From positions 434,001 to 498,000 of the forward strand of contig CM066289.1 of NCBI GenBank assembly GCA_033816765.1: a stretch of DNA of 64,000 bases, given 5' to 3'. Origin of the DNA: Nothopassalora personata (lineage: Eukaryota; Ascomycota; Dothideomycetes; Mycosphaerellales; Mycosphaerellaceae). Numbering within the stretch: the stretch's first letter is position 1; every line of letters begins with the position of its first letter. The notes beneath the pieces were generated by a model. It was not told the origin of the DNA and made no database searches. It was given only the letters and a program-made list of their open reading frames with translations. This document shows, piece after piece, positions 42,254 through 53,035 of this stretch. Made by a program: the position numbers and the translations under genes.

Positions 42254-44982
42254 ATGGGATCATACACCTTTCGATGGGACCACTCTGCCGAGGAAGTCTA
42301 CGTCACGGGTACCTTTGACGACTGGAAGAAGAGTGTCAGACTCGACAAGACCTTCTACGGCTTCGAACGAGACGTGCACCTCCCCGACGCGAGCAAGAAG
42401 ATTCTGTACAAGGTATGTTGGACACATGGGCTGTGCAGCAAAGTGCGCACAGGATAGCCATGCAACGCGCCGCGTGAGGGCCGTCGTTCCATCTGACACG
42501 TCGGTGAACATAGTTCGTCGCGGACGGCGTATGGAAGCACGACCACACCGGCAAGACCGAGACCGATCACGAAGGCAACATCAACAACGTCCTCTACCCC
42601 GAAGACATCAAACCTCCCAACTCGATGGCATACCACTTCAGCAATTCCTCGGTGGCCCCCGGCGCAACGACAACAGAGCTCGCAGGGAAACAGCCGCTTG
42701 AAGAGCAGACTTCCACTTCAATCCCAGGTGGCTTCCCAGAGACGCCCGCGGTTGGCGATGCTAAGGATACAGAGGACAAAGGTGGTCTGTCGGGCGCAGC
42801 GGCAGGCGTAGCAGCTGGTGCCACTGCTGTCGCTGCATCTGCCGCCGCTGCTATTGGATTGTCATCAGACAAGAGTAAAGAGAAGGAGAAGGAGCAGCAG
42901 TTCTCCGTCAATCCTATCCCAGGTACGTGTGTCTTGACATGCGCTGCGCCTCAGCCATCTGAGACAGTAGATTGTCATAAAGGCGGAGAAGCAACGCGTG
43001 GGGAATCCGAAGCTTTCGCATTGATATGGCATCCCTGCTAACGCATATATCTAGCTTCGGCAGGTGCGGGCAACCCAATTCAGCTTGTGCCAGGCGAGAA
43101 GGTCCCAGATTCGTCTACGATTAACACCAACACCGTGTCATCGACCGTGCGTGAGGATCCTTCTCTGAAGTCAAACGCGACTGAGCAGACATTCGGCGTT
43201 GCACCAATTCCAGCGACTGGGGGTATTGGCAATCCCGTGCATCTCCAACCCGGCGAACAGGTCCCAGACTCAAGCAGTCTTACAACCAACACGATCAACA
43301 GCAACGTCAAGCTTGACAAGGAGTCTTACGAGAAGAGCGCGTCAGGTGCGCCACAGCTTCCACCTGTCGGCAGCCCAACTAGCGAAGGATCGTCCTTGGG
43401 TGGAGCAGCGTTGTTTAGCGGACTCGGGCCCCAGACAAGCAACATGATTCCAGAATCAAGCCTGGGCATGGGCAAGGACGCACCGCCGCCAATCGACCGA
43501 GCTTTCAGCCAGGAGGACTCGGCAGGACCCACTCTGTCATCTGCTGCTCCCACAAGCACAACGGCAGCACTCGCTGGCCAGGTGCCAAAGGAGCCAAGAG
43601 GTGTCCCGGAGGTCGTCACTGAGAGCCAGAAGGAAGCACATGTTGCTCCAGAGGCTGCTGCGAACCCAGAGGCGGTCTTGGAGAAGAAACAAGTGGAGAA
43701 CGAACTCAAGAAGACAGTGCCAGAAGAGCCTGCTGCAAAGGGAGAAAGCAACCCTAGCGCGATCGCGGGCGGCCTTGTAGGCTCTGCCGCTGCGGGTGCT
43801 CTTGGAGGTGCGGCGATCTCGTCAGTCGCGCCAACAAGCACTACCAACGATCTTGCCGGTCAGGTGCCAAAGGAGCCTAGAGGGGTTCCGGAGGTGGTCT
43901 CCGAAAGCCAAGAGAAGGCCCATGTGGAGCCTGAGGCCGCTGCCAACCCAGAGGCTGTCCAGGACAAGAAGGAGGTGGAGAGCGAGCTGAAGGCCAAGGT
44001 GCCTGAAGAGCCAGCAAGCACTAGCGACAGCAAGGATGTAACAGCTGCCGTTGCCGGCGGTCTTGCTGCCGCTGGCGCAGCTGCAGCAGGCGGGGCCGCG
44101 TACGTCGCGAACAAGACACACGAAACCACTGGAACGGATCCTACAAAGGTTCTTCCTGCGTCAATCCAACAAAAGATCAATGAGCAGAACGCCAAGGCGG
44201 GCCAGCCAGGCAACACGGTCGGAACATCATCTCCTGATTCAGCTCAGAAGGCTCTAGATGAGGCTATCACGCCTGGTTCAAACGGAACTGGCAACAAGAC
44301 TGCAGATGCTGTTCCAGCTGAGGTGCAAGCATCGCAGAAGGAGGCCCACGTCGATCCTGAGGCTGCCGCAAATGCAGAAGCAGTGCACGAAAAAAGCGAT
44401 GTTGAGAAGGAGCTTTTGAAGAAGGTACCAGAATCGCAAGCAACTGGCGAACCTGCGCCTACTGTCGCTGCTGCCACAAGCGCTACAGCGCCAACTGCAA
44501 CATCCGGCACTTCGTCATCTGGTGCGCCTCAACTTGGAGCAGTCGGTGGCATTGCCCCCATCAGCATGGACGAGAAGCCAAAGGACGGCCTGACCGCACC
44601 CGCCAGCTCACAGGCTCAGGCATCCGGTGCTCAGACCACCACAATCGACAGCCGGGATGTCAGCCCTATGTCCAAGCCAAATACCACTATCGCCGACCAG
44701 ACCAAGCCTGTCGTCACTACAGGTGTTGATTCTAGCGAGGCACCCAAGACATCGGGTAAGGACATCGCTACCGCTGCTGCTCAGACTGCGGCCAGCAAGC
44801 CTGTTGGCACCCCTCGCAACCCACAAGCCAACCCAAGCACACCACAAAAGCGGAACTCGATCATGAGAAGACTCAGCAAGGGTACTCCGGACTCGTCGCA
44901 CGGCACCCCTGACAGCACAGGCGAAGGCTCCGCGAAGAAGAAGGGTCTGTTCAGCAGGATCAAGGAGAAGCTCAAGAACTAG
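42254..44982 (+). CDS. CBM48 (AMPK-beta-type) domain protein, CRP1/MDG1-like
   Basis: Exons 42254-42412, 42514-42922 and 43055-44982 (introns 101 and 132 bp, longer than others here) give 831 residues. Residues 1 to about 90 form an AMPK-type glycogen-binding/CBM48 fold: Y-T-F-R-W, E-E-V-Y-V-T-G-T-F-D-D-W, I-L-Y-K joined by splicing to F-V-A-D-G-V-W, then N-I-N-N-V-L. This is the N-terminus of yeast CRP1 (cruciform-DNA binding) and MDG1 (pheromone signalling). The long C-terminal part is low-complexity. It holds repeated modules with K-E-P-R-G-V-P-E-V-V and P-E-A-A-A-N-P-E-A-V, Ala/Gly-rich hydrophobic stretches, and a basic end (K-K-K-G-L-F-S-R-I-K-E-K-L-K-N). Function in filamentous fungi is not established. 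Confidence 0.88.
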
Positions 44983-46983
44983 GAGTCGACGCCGTCGGAG
45001 GAAATCGATCACTCGTGACAGCACGCGCACCACGAAGCGTTCCGTCAATGCGCCATACGTCCTCCTCGACACCGTGCCCAGCCCAGCTGAGCTGCCGACG
45101 CGCCTGACATGCACATGCGAACGCACTTTGACGATGGACAGCGTCTGCACCACCGTCTGCGATGGCACACTGAGCTGGACGAGATTTTTTGATGAAGCGG
45201 AAAACGCTCGAGCTGTTGCTGATTGACATGCGTTTTGGGTTTGTTCTATCCTTGTTGTTTTTCTTTGAGGATACCACTTTTGCGTGTGTTGATGTCCTGA
45301 TGCGGCATGATGAGGGGCTAGCAATCAAGTAGTAATCGCAATAGCAATAGCATTGGAAATGAGTAATGTTTGGTTTGATTTGGTTTGGTTTGGTTTGGTT
45401 TATACCTTCGACTCCTCGGCGTTGAGGAACTGTTCGTCCCAGCGTCTGTTGGAAACGTGTACTCTGTACCTCTCACCTCAAAATCACGCTCATACATTGA
45501 AAGTGACACCGGCCGGCTTGCTTCGAGCACCTGGACGGGAGGAAGGTTTGGGGTATTGGGGAAAGGTTCCTGTGCACGATACGATTTTTGCCTGGGGGTG
45601 AGATGGGTTGGATCAAACTTGGCTTAAGGTAAAAAAAGCGCTTATCATCATGACATGGCGACAATGTATGTGCTGTGCGTTGCGCTTTCGTTTGGCATGG
45701 CACGGTCTCGTCGTGGTCATCAATGAATGTGTTTGAGTGAGCCTTTTTGTCGATCGATGGTGGGTAGGATATGAAGACAGACTGGATGCAGAGGTTGGGG
45801 GGGGGGTGGGGGGGGGGGGCTAATATGTATCTTGTGTCTGCGATTATTTGCTACTTTATATCTGGAAAGCCGACAGCGAAAGGGGAGGGTTAACGGGTTA
45901 GATGTGCGGTGGGTTTTTTTAGACGTCTTGATAGGTTCTCGACGCAGGGTTCTCGGTTGAGATGCGGGATGGATGATGGGCGGGAAGTAGTCTTGACATG
46001 GTGGTTGTGTTTCCTCGCAAGGCAGCTGCGTACCCGCGTTGCGTGTCGGAGGGAAAGCTTCTGTGCTTTGGTATATTGGAGCGAAGCGCTGGACGAGGAT
46101 GAAGTTCGTGCTCAGGTGCGTTCGTGAGGTGAGGCTGGACTTGACTGTCTTTCGTCAGTCACCATCCACTATACCGCTAGACAGCAATGATCATCTAGTG
46201 TACACTGTGTGGTGCAGATCTCAGCCGCCTCAAAAATGTATTCTAGCAAAGATCGTCATCAGAGGATATCACCGCACAGTCCTGCTACATACCCTACGAA
46301 GGTAACATGGATACAGTGTGATCGCACAAAGCAGCAGTCTTGATGAGCCTCATCAGCATACACTCTGTCGCGTGCATAGAGACGATCTGGCCAACGTCTG
46401 CATTCTCCCGTCGAACGTGTATTGACATTTTGGCAGGTTCCCGCAAGTCAGATCCTGACCAGAGCCACCCTGATGAAGGCCCGGATATATTTGACACCCT
46501 GTAGTGGCAGCCAGCTTGAGCGCAGTGCTTGAACCCTTGCGGCCATTTCATTTGTTAACAAATCCGGGCATGTCGATGGGCTCCGAGGGCTGGCCACAGA
46601 GTCCACCGCCACTTCAACGCTTCTAGGTTGCGTGTGCTTTCGTTGATCCATCTGGGGTTCTACTTGTAGCGTTCTCAGTCAGTATGAGCGCGCCTTCTGC
46701 CTGAAGTTCAAGGCTATGCTCTAAGCATTGTTTTATTGCGTTTAGACATTCGAAGCAACAGCTTTCCTAGTGCGTAGGACGAAGCGTTGGGCGGCCATGA
46801 TGAACTTTGTGAGCTTTTGTAAACAGCCCTCGCTCTGGCTGACCGGAGCGGGTCCAAGGATCTAATTCCAATATCTCTCTATGCATGCTATCATCGTCGA
46901 AACATCAGGGTATCAGCGCTCAAAAATGCAAGATCACCAACATCATCAATCATACCAAAGCATCGGCTCGGCGCTGCACTGCA
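44983..46983. other. 2-kb convergent intergenic region
   Basis: Between two gene 3' ends. Contains a (GGTTT)n-type run at about 45368-45401 and a G-rich tract at 45797-45819 (two G runs split by one T). Frames crossing it have no motif. Confidence 0.65.
45797..45819. repeat. Poly-G tract interrupted by one T
   Basis: Ten G, one T, then twelve G. Could form a G-quadruplex on the plus strand; assembly length uncertain. Confidence 0.85.
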
Positions 46984-48666
46984 TCATTCATCCCACGGCA
47001 AATCTCTGCCATCAAGTTTTGTACACGTCAAATATCCCAGTCCAGCTGGGCCAAAATCTCTGAGATCCAGCTCAAGGAAGTTTCGCATCAATGGTTTCAC
47101 GACGTCCCTCGCCAGGTTCTTGATCTCATCTATCCTTCGTTCGAAGCGTTTGAGATTGTCGCGGGTGTAAAGGTCGACTCCTAGTTGGCCTGATGGCGAC
47201 TTTAAAACCCGTTTTAGTTCATCGCGATTCAGGTAGGAGGAAGAGTCGCTCGACCCTATTATCCGATATATTCGACCTGCGTTTACAGGTGCTGAAGCAA
47301 CTGGAGCTTGCGGTGGAGGAGGCTGAAGGCGTTGCGACGCGACATGATGGCTGCTTCGACTTGCTGCGCGTGTGGCCTGTTGAGCCGTGCCTGTGCCCGG
47401 CCGCGAGCTGTCCTTCAGAATGCCGGTTGTGCCTGGCGTAGTGTTCTCGGCAAGCCACTGGCGGAAAAGCGAGATAGCCATCCAGCTTAGGAAGTCGTTG
47501 CTCGGCGTCACTCGTTCTCCTCTGCTTGTCGTGAGAGTGAGTCGCCATAACTTTGACTCCACCCGCTCTTCGTTCTCTCGCAGCTCATCCACTTTGTCTT
47601 CCAGGAGCTCCATGATATTTGTTTCGACCTGTCCTCGCAGCTGCGGTGCTGCCGCCGGCCATTGTCCGACGACGTGAATCAAGGATTCCGTGAAGATAGT
47701 CCGCGAACGTGCGAGGTAGCCCAGCTTGAGGTACGAAGGGGGATACTTCGCGATCTGCTTGAACAACCTCGCACCAAATCGCAGTAAGTGGTGATCTACG
47801 CGGCTACCGACGATTCCTAGCGCATCATACATGTCTGCCAAATTCAACAGTGCTTTGCACTCAGTATATGCTGTCGCAATATTGACAGTGTCCAGGATCG
47901 GATTGTACTGATACATTGATCTGAACAAATTGTCGTAGTCTTTGAGTACCTCATCTCCAGCTTCCGCAGGTGTGCTCGGCTGATTGCGTTCGTTGAGATT
48001 GAGGCTAGAGAAGTTCGACACGCTTCGGAAGAACGCATCGTTTGATGTAGGCGGTTTGTTCCTCACAGCTGGAGGTGCGCCAAAGCCATCGTTTCCGAAT
48101 ATTGATGCTGTATTACTTTCTTTCTGTACCAGCATCGGCATGTCATCATCGCCTGCTGCCTGCCAGTCCAGCTCGAAATGCCATCTCCTTCGGCCCAGCT
48201 CGTATGAAGGTCTTCTTTCTTGGCTGCTCGCCCGTGAGCTACTGCCCGCCGTCACACTCTCGTTCTCGTTGATACGTGACAGACCCCCTCCGACTATGCT
48301 GCTGCCACCCGGAACTGCTGCCTCGATCGCTCTCGTGCTCCACTCCGCACCCGTGGCAGCGGCGAAGAAGCCGGAACACTGGCTCAAGATGAGCTTGTGC
48401 AAAATGTATCTGTTCTCTTTCCTGCCACTCTCGTTCTTGATCACTATCTCCACATCGCCAGTATGCGAGAAGAGCGGGAACTCGTTCCGTGGTAGATGGG
48501 AGCTCGACCCTCCATGATGAGACCTCGCATGTCGATGTCTTCGCGTCGCGGATCGTCCAGATGTTACGGAGGATGCGCGGTGCCCTGCTGGAGGCGCTGT
48601 GCCCGCTACAGAAGGCACTGGCACGCGAGGAAGGTCAGAGTATGGAGGAGGGTGGTGGGACACCAT
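46984..48666 (-). CDS. BTB/POZ domain protein
   Basis: Single exon, 560 residues, start M-V-S-H-H-P-P-P-Y-S. After a basic His/Arg/Ser-rich leader, residues about 65-115 give a BTB entry: G-D-V-E-I-V-I-K-N-E, Y-I-L-H-K-L-I-L-S-Q-C-S-G-F-F. A disordered insertion of about 140 residues splits the fold. It resumes at Y-D-N-L-F-R-S-M-Y-Q-Y, followed by A-L-L-N-L-A-D-M-Y-D-A-L. Such split BTB proteins are common and mostly uncharacterised in ascomycetes. The C-terminus is helical (K-R-F-E-R-R-I-D-E-I-K-N-L-A). Possible Cul3 adaptor or transcription-related role (inference). Confidence 0.85.
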   Translation of the reverse strand: MVSHHPPPYSDLPRVPVPSVAGTAPPAGHRASSVTSGRSATRRHRHARSHHGGSSSHLPRNEFPLFSHTGDVEIVIKNESGRKENRYILHKLILSQCSGFFAAATGAEWSTRAIEAAVPGGSSIVGGGLSRINENESVTAGSSSRASSQERRPSYELGRRRWHFELDWQAAGDDDMPMLVQKESNTASIFGNDGFGAPPAVRNKPPTSNDAFFRSVSNFSSLNLNERNQPSTPAEAGDEVLKDYDNLFRSMYQYNPILDTVNIATAYTECKALLNLADMYDALGIVGSRVDHHLLRFGARLFKQIAKYPPSYLKLGYLARSRTIFTESLIHVVGQWPAAAPQLRGQVETNIMELLEDKVDELRENEERVESKLWRLTLTTSRGERVTPSNDFLSWMAISLFRQWLAENTTPGTTGILKDSSRPGTGTAQQATRAASRSSHHVASQRLQPPPPQAPVASAPVNAGRIYRIIGSSDSSSYLNRDELKRVLKSPSGQLGVDLYTRDNLKRFERRIDEIKNLARDVVKPLMRNFLELDLRDFGPAGLGYLTCTKLDGRDLPWDE

Positions 48667-49200
48667 TTGATCTGTTTCTGTGTCTGATCACTGTATGCTG
48701 TCGTCTCGAAAACACGCCGTCTTTGCGCTTTCGCCGATGATATGGCCTGTCGAAGAAGAACGATCGCATCCCAGGCGCGTCCCTATGCTGTGCTCCAACT
48801 ATGCCTCACTATTGCCGTGTCCCATACCACGCGCTCGACTATGGTGTTGACAGCGGCTTCGTCGAGGATCCTGGTCTCGCGACGTTGTACTGCAGGACAC
48901 GATCTCTTTACAGAGGTACATTAACTTATACAAAAGAAGCTGACCTTCCGCGGCGAACTGTCAACCTGTCTGGTCCCCTCGAACGTGATAGATGTGGGCA
49001 CGCAGCCGACCGAGGTGCATGACCCTAGTGGCGAAGCAGGGAATGAGAGAGGCACATTGAGCATGTGATTGGGTACACCTTGGCGCTAGGATATGTGCAT
49101 TCAGCTTCGAACTTTCCTGGGAAGGCTTCTTGATCGTTGCTTCAACACCAACCAAAGGATTCATCCGTCTATGGGTCACACCATCGAACACTCCCATCCA
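48667..49200. other. Intergenic, no gene seen
   Basis: Upstream of the BTB gene and downstream of the NmrA-like gene. Only short frames. Confidence 0.55.
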
Positions 49201-50166
49201 TCAACCCCAAGACGACGTCCTGGCACGCTCCAACGCAGCTGCCGTCGCCTTATCTACATCCTCCTTCGGCAATCCCAGCACACCATTCAGCGTACCTCTC
49301 CTACTCTCAAAGTCACCATTTCCATCATCGTAAAACACTCTCGTATACATCATCCTCACATACCCCATACGATCTCCCTTCTGCAATGCGTCTTTGCCAC
49401 CTTGCCATCTCTCCTTGCCAGGCTCTTTCGTGATGTTCCAGTCACTCTCCTTCGTCCCAGTAACACGGAAAGCAGACTTGAGCATTTCTTTCTGACTGAC
49501 AGTAAACGAGTTGACATACACAATCTGGTTCCTGTAATCTTCGAGCCCCTTCCCGGAACCTTCGGCACTGATCGGAAGGCTGAGCAGCGCAGCGACAGCT
49601 CGACCGACTTGTGGCCATGTCGAGATGGAGATTTTGGTCGTGCCCTCGTCGAAGAGGGTAGCTTGGTGCTTCACCAGATCGACCCCGAATGCTGTCGGGT
49701 TAGACAAGGACCACTCGTACCAGAAGCCTGTATTGACCGAGATGTAAGAAGAACGGCCATCGTCCTTGATCATCTGCCTTATCTTAGGCGCTTCCTGGAA
49801 AGCTGGCACATCTCGTACGAGACCTTCATCGGCGGTATCTGGAGCCCAGTCGTTGGGCAGGATCCATGGCACTCCAGCTTCGAAGGCAGCTTGCAGGAGT
49901 TTCTCCTGTGTGTCCTTCGGCGCTGTGATGCTCAGGGTAATGATGAGAACGTCTTGACCACGGAGGGCTTCGACGATGGTTTCATGCTTTTCATAATCGA
50001 TATACTTGATCTTGATGCCATCTGGTAGCTTAGTTGAACTGTCGGCTCTAGAGATAGCGGTGACGTTGTGCTTTCCTGTCTTGAGGAACTCGTTGGCCAC
50101 GTGGCTACCGCTGTTACCACCGGCGCCTACGATGGCGATGTTCTTGACATAGTTAGAGGTCGACAT
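49201..50166 (-). CDS. NmrA-like/isoflavone-reductase-type NAD(P)-binding protein
   Basis: Single exon, 321 residues, start M-S-T-S-N-Y-V-K-N-I. The nucleotide-binding loop I-A-I-V-G-A-G-G-N-S-G-S-H-V-A sits at residues 10-24. A-I-S-R-A-D-S near residues 40-46 supplies a basic residue for NADP. V-L-I-I-T-L-S-I and W-I-L-P-N-D-W-A-P-D follow. This is the atypical SDR/NmrA group, which includes both enzymes (isoflavone and phenylcoumaran benzylic ether reductases) and redox-sensing regulators lacking catalysis. Which applies cannot be decided. Longer frames upstream have no supporting motif; the chosen ATG fits the family N-terminus. Confidence 0.9.
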   Translation of the reverse strand: MSTSNYVKNIAIVGAGGNSGSHVANEFLKTGKHNVTAISRADSSTKLPDGIKIKYIDYEKHETIVEALRGQDVLIITLSITAPKDTQEKLLQAAFEAGVPWILPNDWAPDTADEGLVRDVPAFQEAPKIRQMIKDDGRSSYISVNTGFWYEWSLSNPTAFGVDLVKHQATLFDEGTTKISISTWPQVGRAVAALLSLPISAEGSGKGLEDYRNQIVYVNSFTVSQKEMLKSAFRVTGTKESDWNITKEPGKERWQGGKDALQKGDRMGYVRMMYTRVFYDDGNGDFESRRGTLNGVLGLPKEDVDKATAAALERARTSSWG

Positions 50167-50846
50167 GTTGAGGTAAAGGTGGAGACGATACTGTTGGATC
50201 TTACTGGAAAGCTCAGTATGATTACGAGGAATGGGATAACGATGCGAGACAACCCGCAGCATATATATGCCTTCAAAGCCGGATACAACGGACCCGTCCA
50301 ACCTCGTAAGTCCGACAACCTCGATCTGAAGCAGCATGATCGAACGCCCATCTGTACACATCGATTCCAGCTGGATCTCCATGCAGGTACGGCACATCTG
50401 ATCCATTCATCTTCTTCGCTTCGCACGGCCCGTTGGCGGCATCACGGGCGCTATACCTCCGTTCGCTTTGGAATACGACTGCAAGGGAAGACAAAGGAAC
50501 ATCTAGCGCAGATTTCAATCCTGGACTTCGCTGATTTTGGGCCTCAAGCGACTAATCTAATCTGGGATCGAGCTATTCTAACACTGAGCTTCGGTTTGCA
50601 GTAACATGCATGGATTGTGCTACGCAAATCGAAGGATCCACTCTCAGGAACGCATTCATCTCGCCCGATACGCTACCGCGCCGCCTCTTATCGAAGTCTT
50701 GAGAAACTCCTTAGCCCAACCAGCCTTCCCTTGACGCATAAACTGCTCCATTGAAGCTAATAGACCTCGTCAACCTTTCCAAGGACCGCCACTTGTCATC
50801 TCTTGTTCAAATGTTGAGTAAAGATCTACCCCAAGCCAGCCTTGCC
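50167..50846. other. Intergenic with a duplicated short segment
   Basis: No gene. The stretches around 50690-50760 and 50810-50880 share short segments (for example cccaaccagccttcccttgacgcat versus ccaagccagccttgccctaacgcat, both followed by a t-g-c-t-c segment). This suggests an old local duplication at the 3' end of the G-patch gene. Confidence 0.45.
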
Positions 50847-52700
50847 CTAACGCATTCGCTGCTCGACCGGAGCCAACATGCCCTCGCCGTCTTTACTAAG
50901 AGCTGTACCTGCACTCCAGCCCATCTTCTCCATCATGCGCTGCCCGCGGTTGTTGGAATCCATGGTTGCAGCGCTCGAGCCAACGACCTCACCATGGCGT
51001 GGTCCGACATGCTCGACGCGAACACCACGACCCTTAGCTCGACCTCCCTTACGACGACTATAGCCCTTCGTACGGATCTGGGTCTTCCGTTCATCGCCAT
51101 CTGTGCCGCTTGGAGTGCCTGTATGGTTGCACTTGCGGTGAAGACGGAAGCACTCAGGGCAGCGCGTGCCTGGTGCGCGTCGCCATCCGTGTTCGATAGT
51201 AAGGTCATGCTGTGGTGCGGCAATGCGATAGCCATCCATGCCCATGGCTTGCATGCTGCCCTGTGCAATTGACATATCGCTTGGACCCATCAGCGAGACA
51301 CCTCCCTCATCCTCATGAGTCCATTCCGAAGCACGATCATGAGTCAGAGATGGCGGTGGTTGTTGCGCATCCACACGCAACAAGCTCATGCCCCAAATCG
51401 CCGCACTTTCGTCCGTCCCCTCCGGCAGCTGATGTAGCGGGGGAATAGAGGCAGCGTCCAGCCACTCGGAAGGTAGACGGCTCTGTCCAAGAATTACCTT
51501 GCGCTGCTTATGGCGCTGCTTCCGGTGAGTGTCTGCACGATCAACGCCAAGCTTATTCAATTGCTGTACCAATGCATCATCTGCTCTCGACCGGAGTGGG
51601 TAGCGATGAGGATCGACTGGTTCGATGTTGAAACCTCGAGCCGCATCCCACTGCCGCTGATGGAGAAGACTCCTCTCGTACTTTGTGGATCTTGGGTCAG
51701 CTGCTTTGCGGTCTGCCTTCCGCTGCTGTCGATTCGCGAGTCTGTTGGCTCTCTTTGCCTCCTTCTTTGCCTCCTTCCTCGCTTTGATGTCCACGGACTC
51801 CTGGATGAGGGACACTACTGATTCATTGAGACCAAGTCCCAAGTGGATGCCTTCGGTCGAGTTTCGCCTGAGTTGACAGAATATCTGCTTCATGTCGTAT
51901 AACATGAGGCCTTCCAAGTTCTCCAATACGAAGTCTTCTGAATCTTTCTCCCCAGGTGATTGTACAGTCCTGAGATCTGCTGAACCTTGTGCTGGTATTG
52001 GTAGACGTGCTACGCGTTTGGCGACCTGAGCGAAGAGTAATTCCTTGACGGCGTCTGAAGCGTTGGGTATGGTTTGGGAGAGCTGTGCCAACTGACGAAG
52101 CAATGACAAAGAATATGGTGTTGTCCGCTTCAGACCAGACGGGAGGCAGTCCGACGGTGCGCAGCCCCAGCTCTTGCGAATTTTCCGACACGCGCTGTGG
52201 AAAAGTTTGATGGGGTCGTTCATATGGGCGGTCCTGAGTACAAACTCGGCGTCATCCGCCGGCGGTTGCCACAAATCTTGAATACCGAAGTCTGAGAATG
52301 GTTCAGGCGATTGGAAGTAGCTGGCGGATGCTGGGTTGTGGTTGCCAATCATGTCTGTACCATTTGCGGTAGTCCGATCGAGGATGAAGGGAGTTGCGTC
52401 TGGGTCATCTGAGTCATCATCCATCTCGTCGTCTTCCATGCCATCGACAACCATCGTATCATTGCAGGGATCTTTCTTCGCGGTTGTGGTCATGTTGTTC
52501 CCTGGTGGACGTGTGCTCGTGGCAAAGTGAGCCGAGTCTTGTGCTGCCTGATCGAGTCTTGGTCCACGCCTCGAAGCGCCTAGTGGAATGTTGTTACTTT
52601 CAGTCCATGTTGGTGCTGCTGTGATGGCAGTGGCGGGTCGATCTGTTGGTGCTGGTGTGTTGTTGATCATGGCCAGTCTCTGTGGATTGATGCCGTCCAT
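50847..52700 (-). CDS. G-patch domain protein
   Basis: Single exon, 617 residues, start at the ATG of M-D-G-I-N-P-Q-R (the frame is open further upstream but without ATG; an upstream exon is possible). The C-terminal 35 residues read R-G-Q-R-M-M-E-K-M-G-W-S-A-G-T-A-L then D-G-E-G-M-L-A-P-V. This matches a G-patch in length and the M-G-W core, but the usual G-L-G is A-L-S. Before it lies C-P-E-C-F-R-L-H-R-K-C-N-H, a possible small metal-binding knuckle. A Lys/Arg-rich coiled stretch (K-A-R-K-E-A-K-K-E-A-K-R) lies at about residues 330-365. The acidic run D-D-D-E-M-D-D-D-S-D-D type region lies near residue 90. G-patch proteins usually activate DEAH helicases in splicing or ribosome assembly (family knowledge). 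Confidence 0.82.
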   Translation of the reverse strand: MDGINPQRLAMINNTPAPTDRPATAITAAPTWTESNNIPLGASRRGPRLDQAAQDSAHFATSTRPPGNNMTTTAKKDPCNDTMVVDGMEDDEMDDDSDDPDATPFILDRTTANGTDMIGNHNPASASYFQSPEPFSDFGIQDLWQPPADDAEFVLRTAHMNDPIKLFHSACRKIRKSWGCAPSDCLPSGLKRTTPYSLSLLRQLAQLSQTIPNASDAVKELLFAQVAKRVARLPIPAQGSADLRTVQSPGEKDSEDFVLENLEGLMLYDMKQIFCQLRRNSTEGIHLGLGLNESVVSLIQESVDIKARKEAKKEAKRANRLANRQQRKADRKAADPRSTKYERSLLHQRQWDAARGFNIEPVDPHRYPLRSRADDALVQQLNKLGVDRADTHRKQRHKQRKVILGQSRLPSEWLDAASIPPLHQLPEGTDESAAIWGMSLLRVDAQQPPPSLTHDRASEWTHEDEGGVSLMGPSDMSIAQGSMQAMGMDGYRIAAPQHDLTIEHGWRRAPGTRCPECFRLHRKCNHTGTPSGTDGDERKTQIRTKGYSRRKGGRAKGRGVRVEHVGPRHGEVVGSSAATMDSNNRGQRMMEKMGWSAGTALSKDGEGMLAPVEQRMR

Positions 52701-53035
52701 GGTGGTGGTTGCACCGACAAGTTCGGCACTATCAAGGTCTGTGTTGATGATGCCGGGGGGGTGTGTGTGTGTATGTGTCAAAATGAGAAATGAGTTTCTG
52801 TTTGTGCTAGAAGTGTACTTTTAGTGCCGATGACTAACGCTGGATTTTGCAGCGGAAAGTGCAGGGATGCGAGCAGCATGTGAAGGCAGTCGCGATACGG
52901 TAATACTTCACTTTACCTCTGATCGCGGCAGCCACAGGCAGATCGCTTCGTGGAGTTCCGGTACCGAATCGGTTGTTCTACATGCTGGTATCCTGCTTTC
53001 GAAAATGTACAATTGCTGATCGTAAACGCCTTGCT
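52701..53035. other. Short intergenic region
   Basis: Contains a (GT)n run at about 52761-52778. No gene seen. Confidence 0.5.

Noticed and set aside
43326..44510. Long minus-strand frames opposite the CBM48 gene
   Set aside because: Shadows of the Ala/Gly/Glu-rich sense frame; no independent motif.
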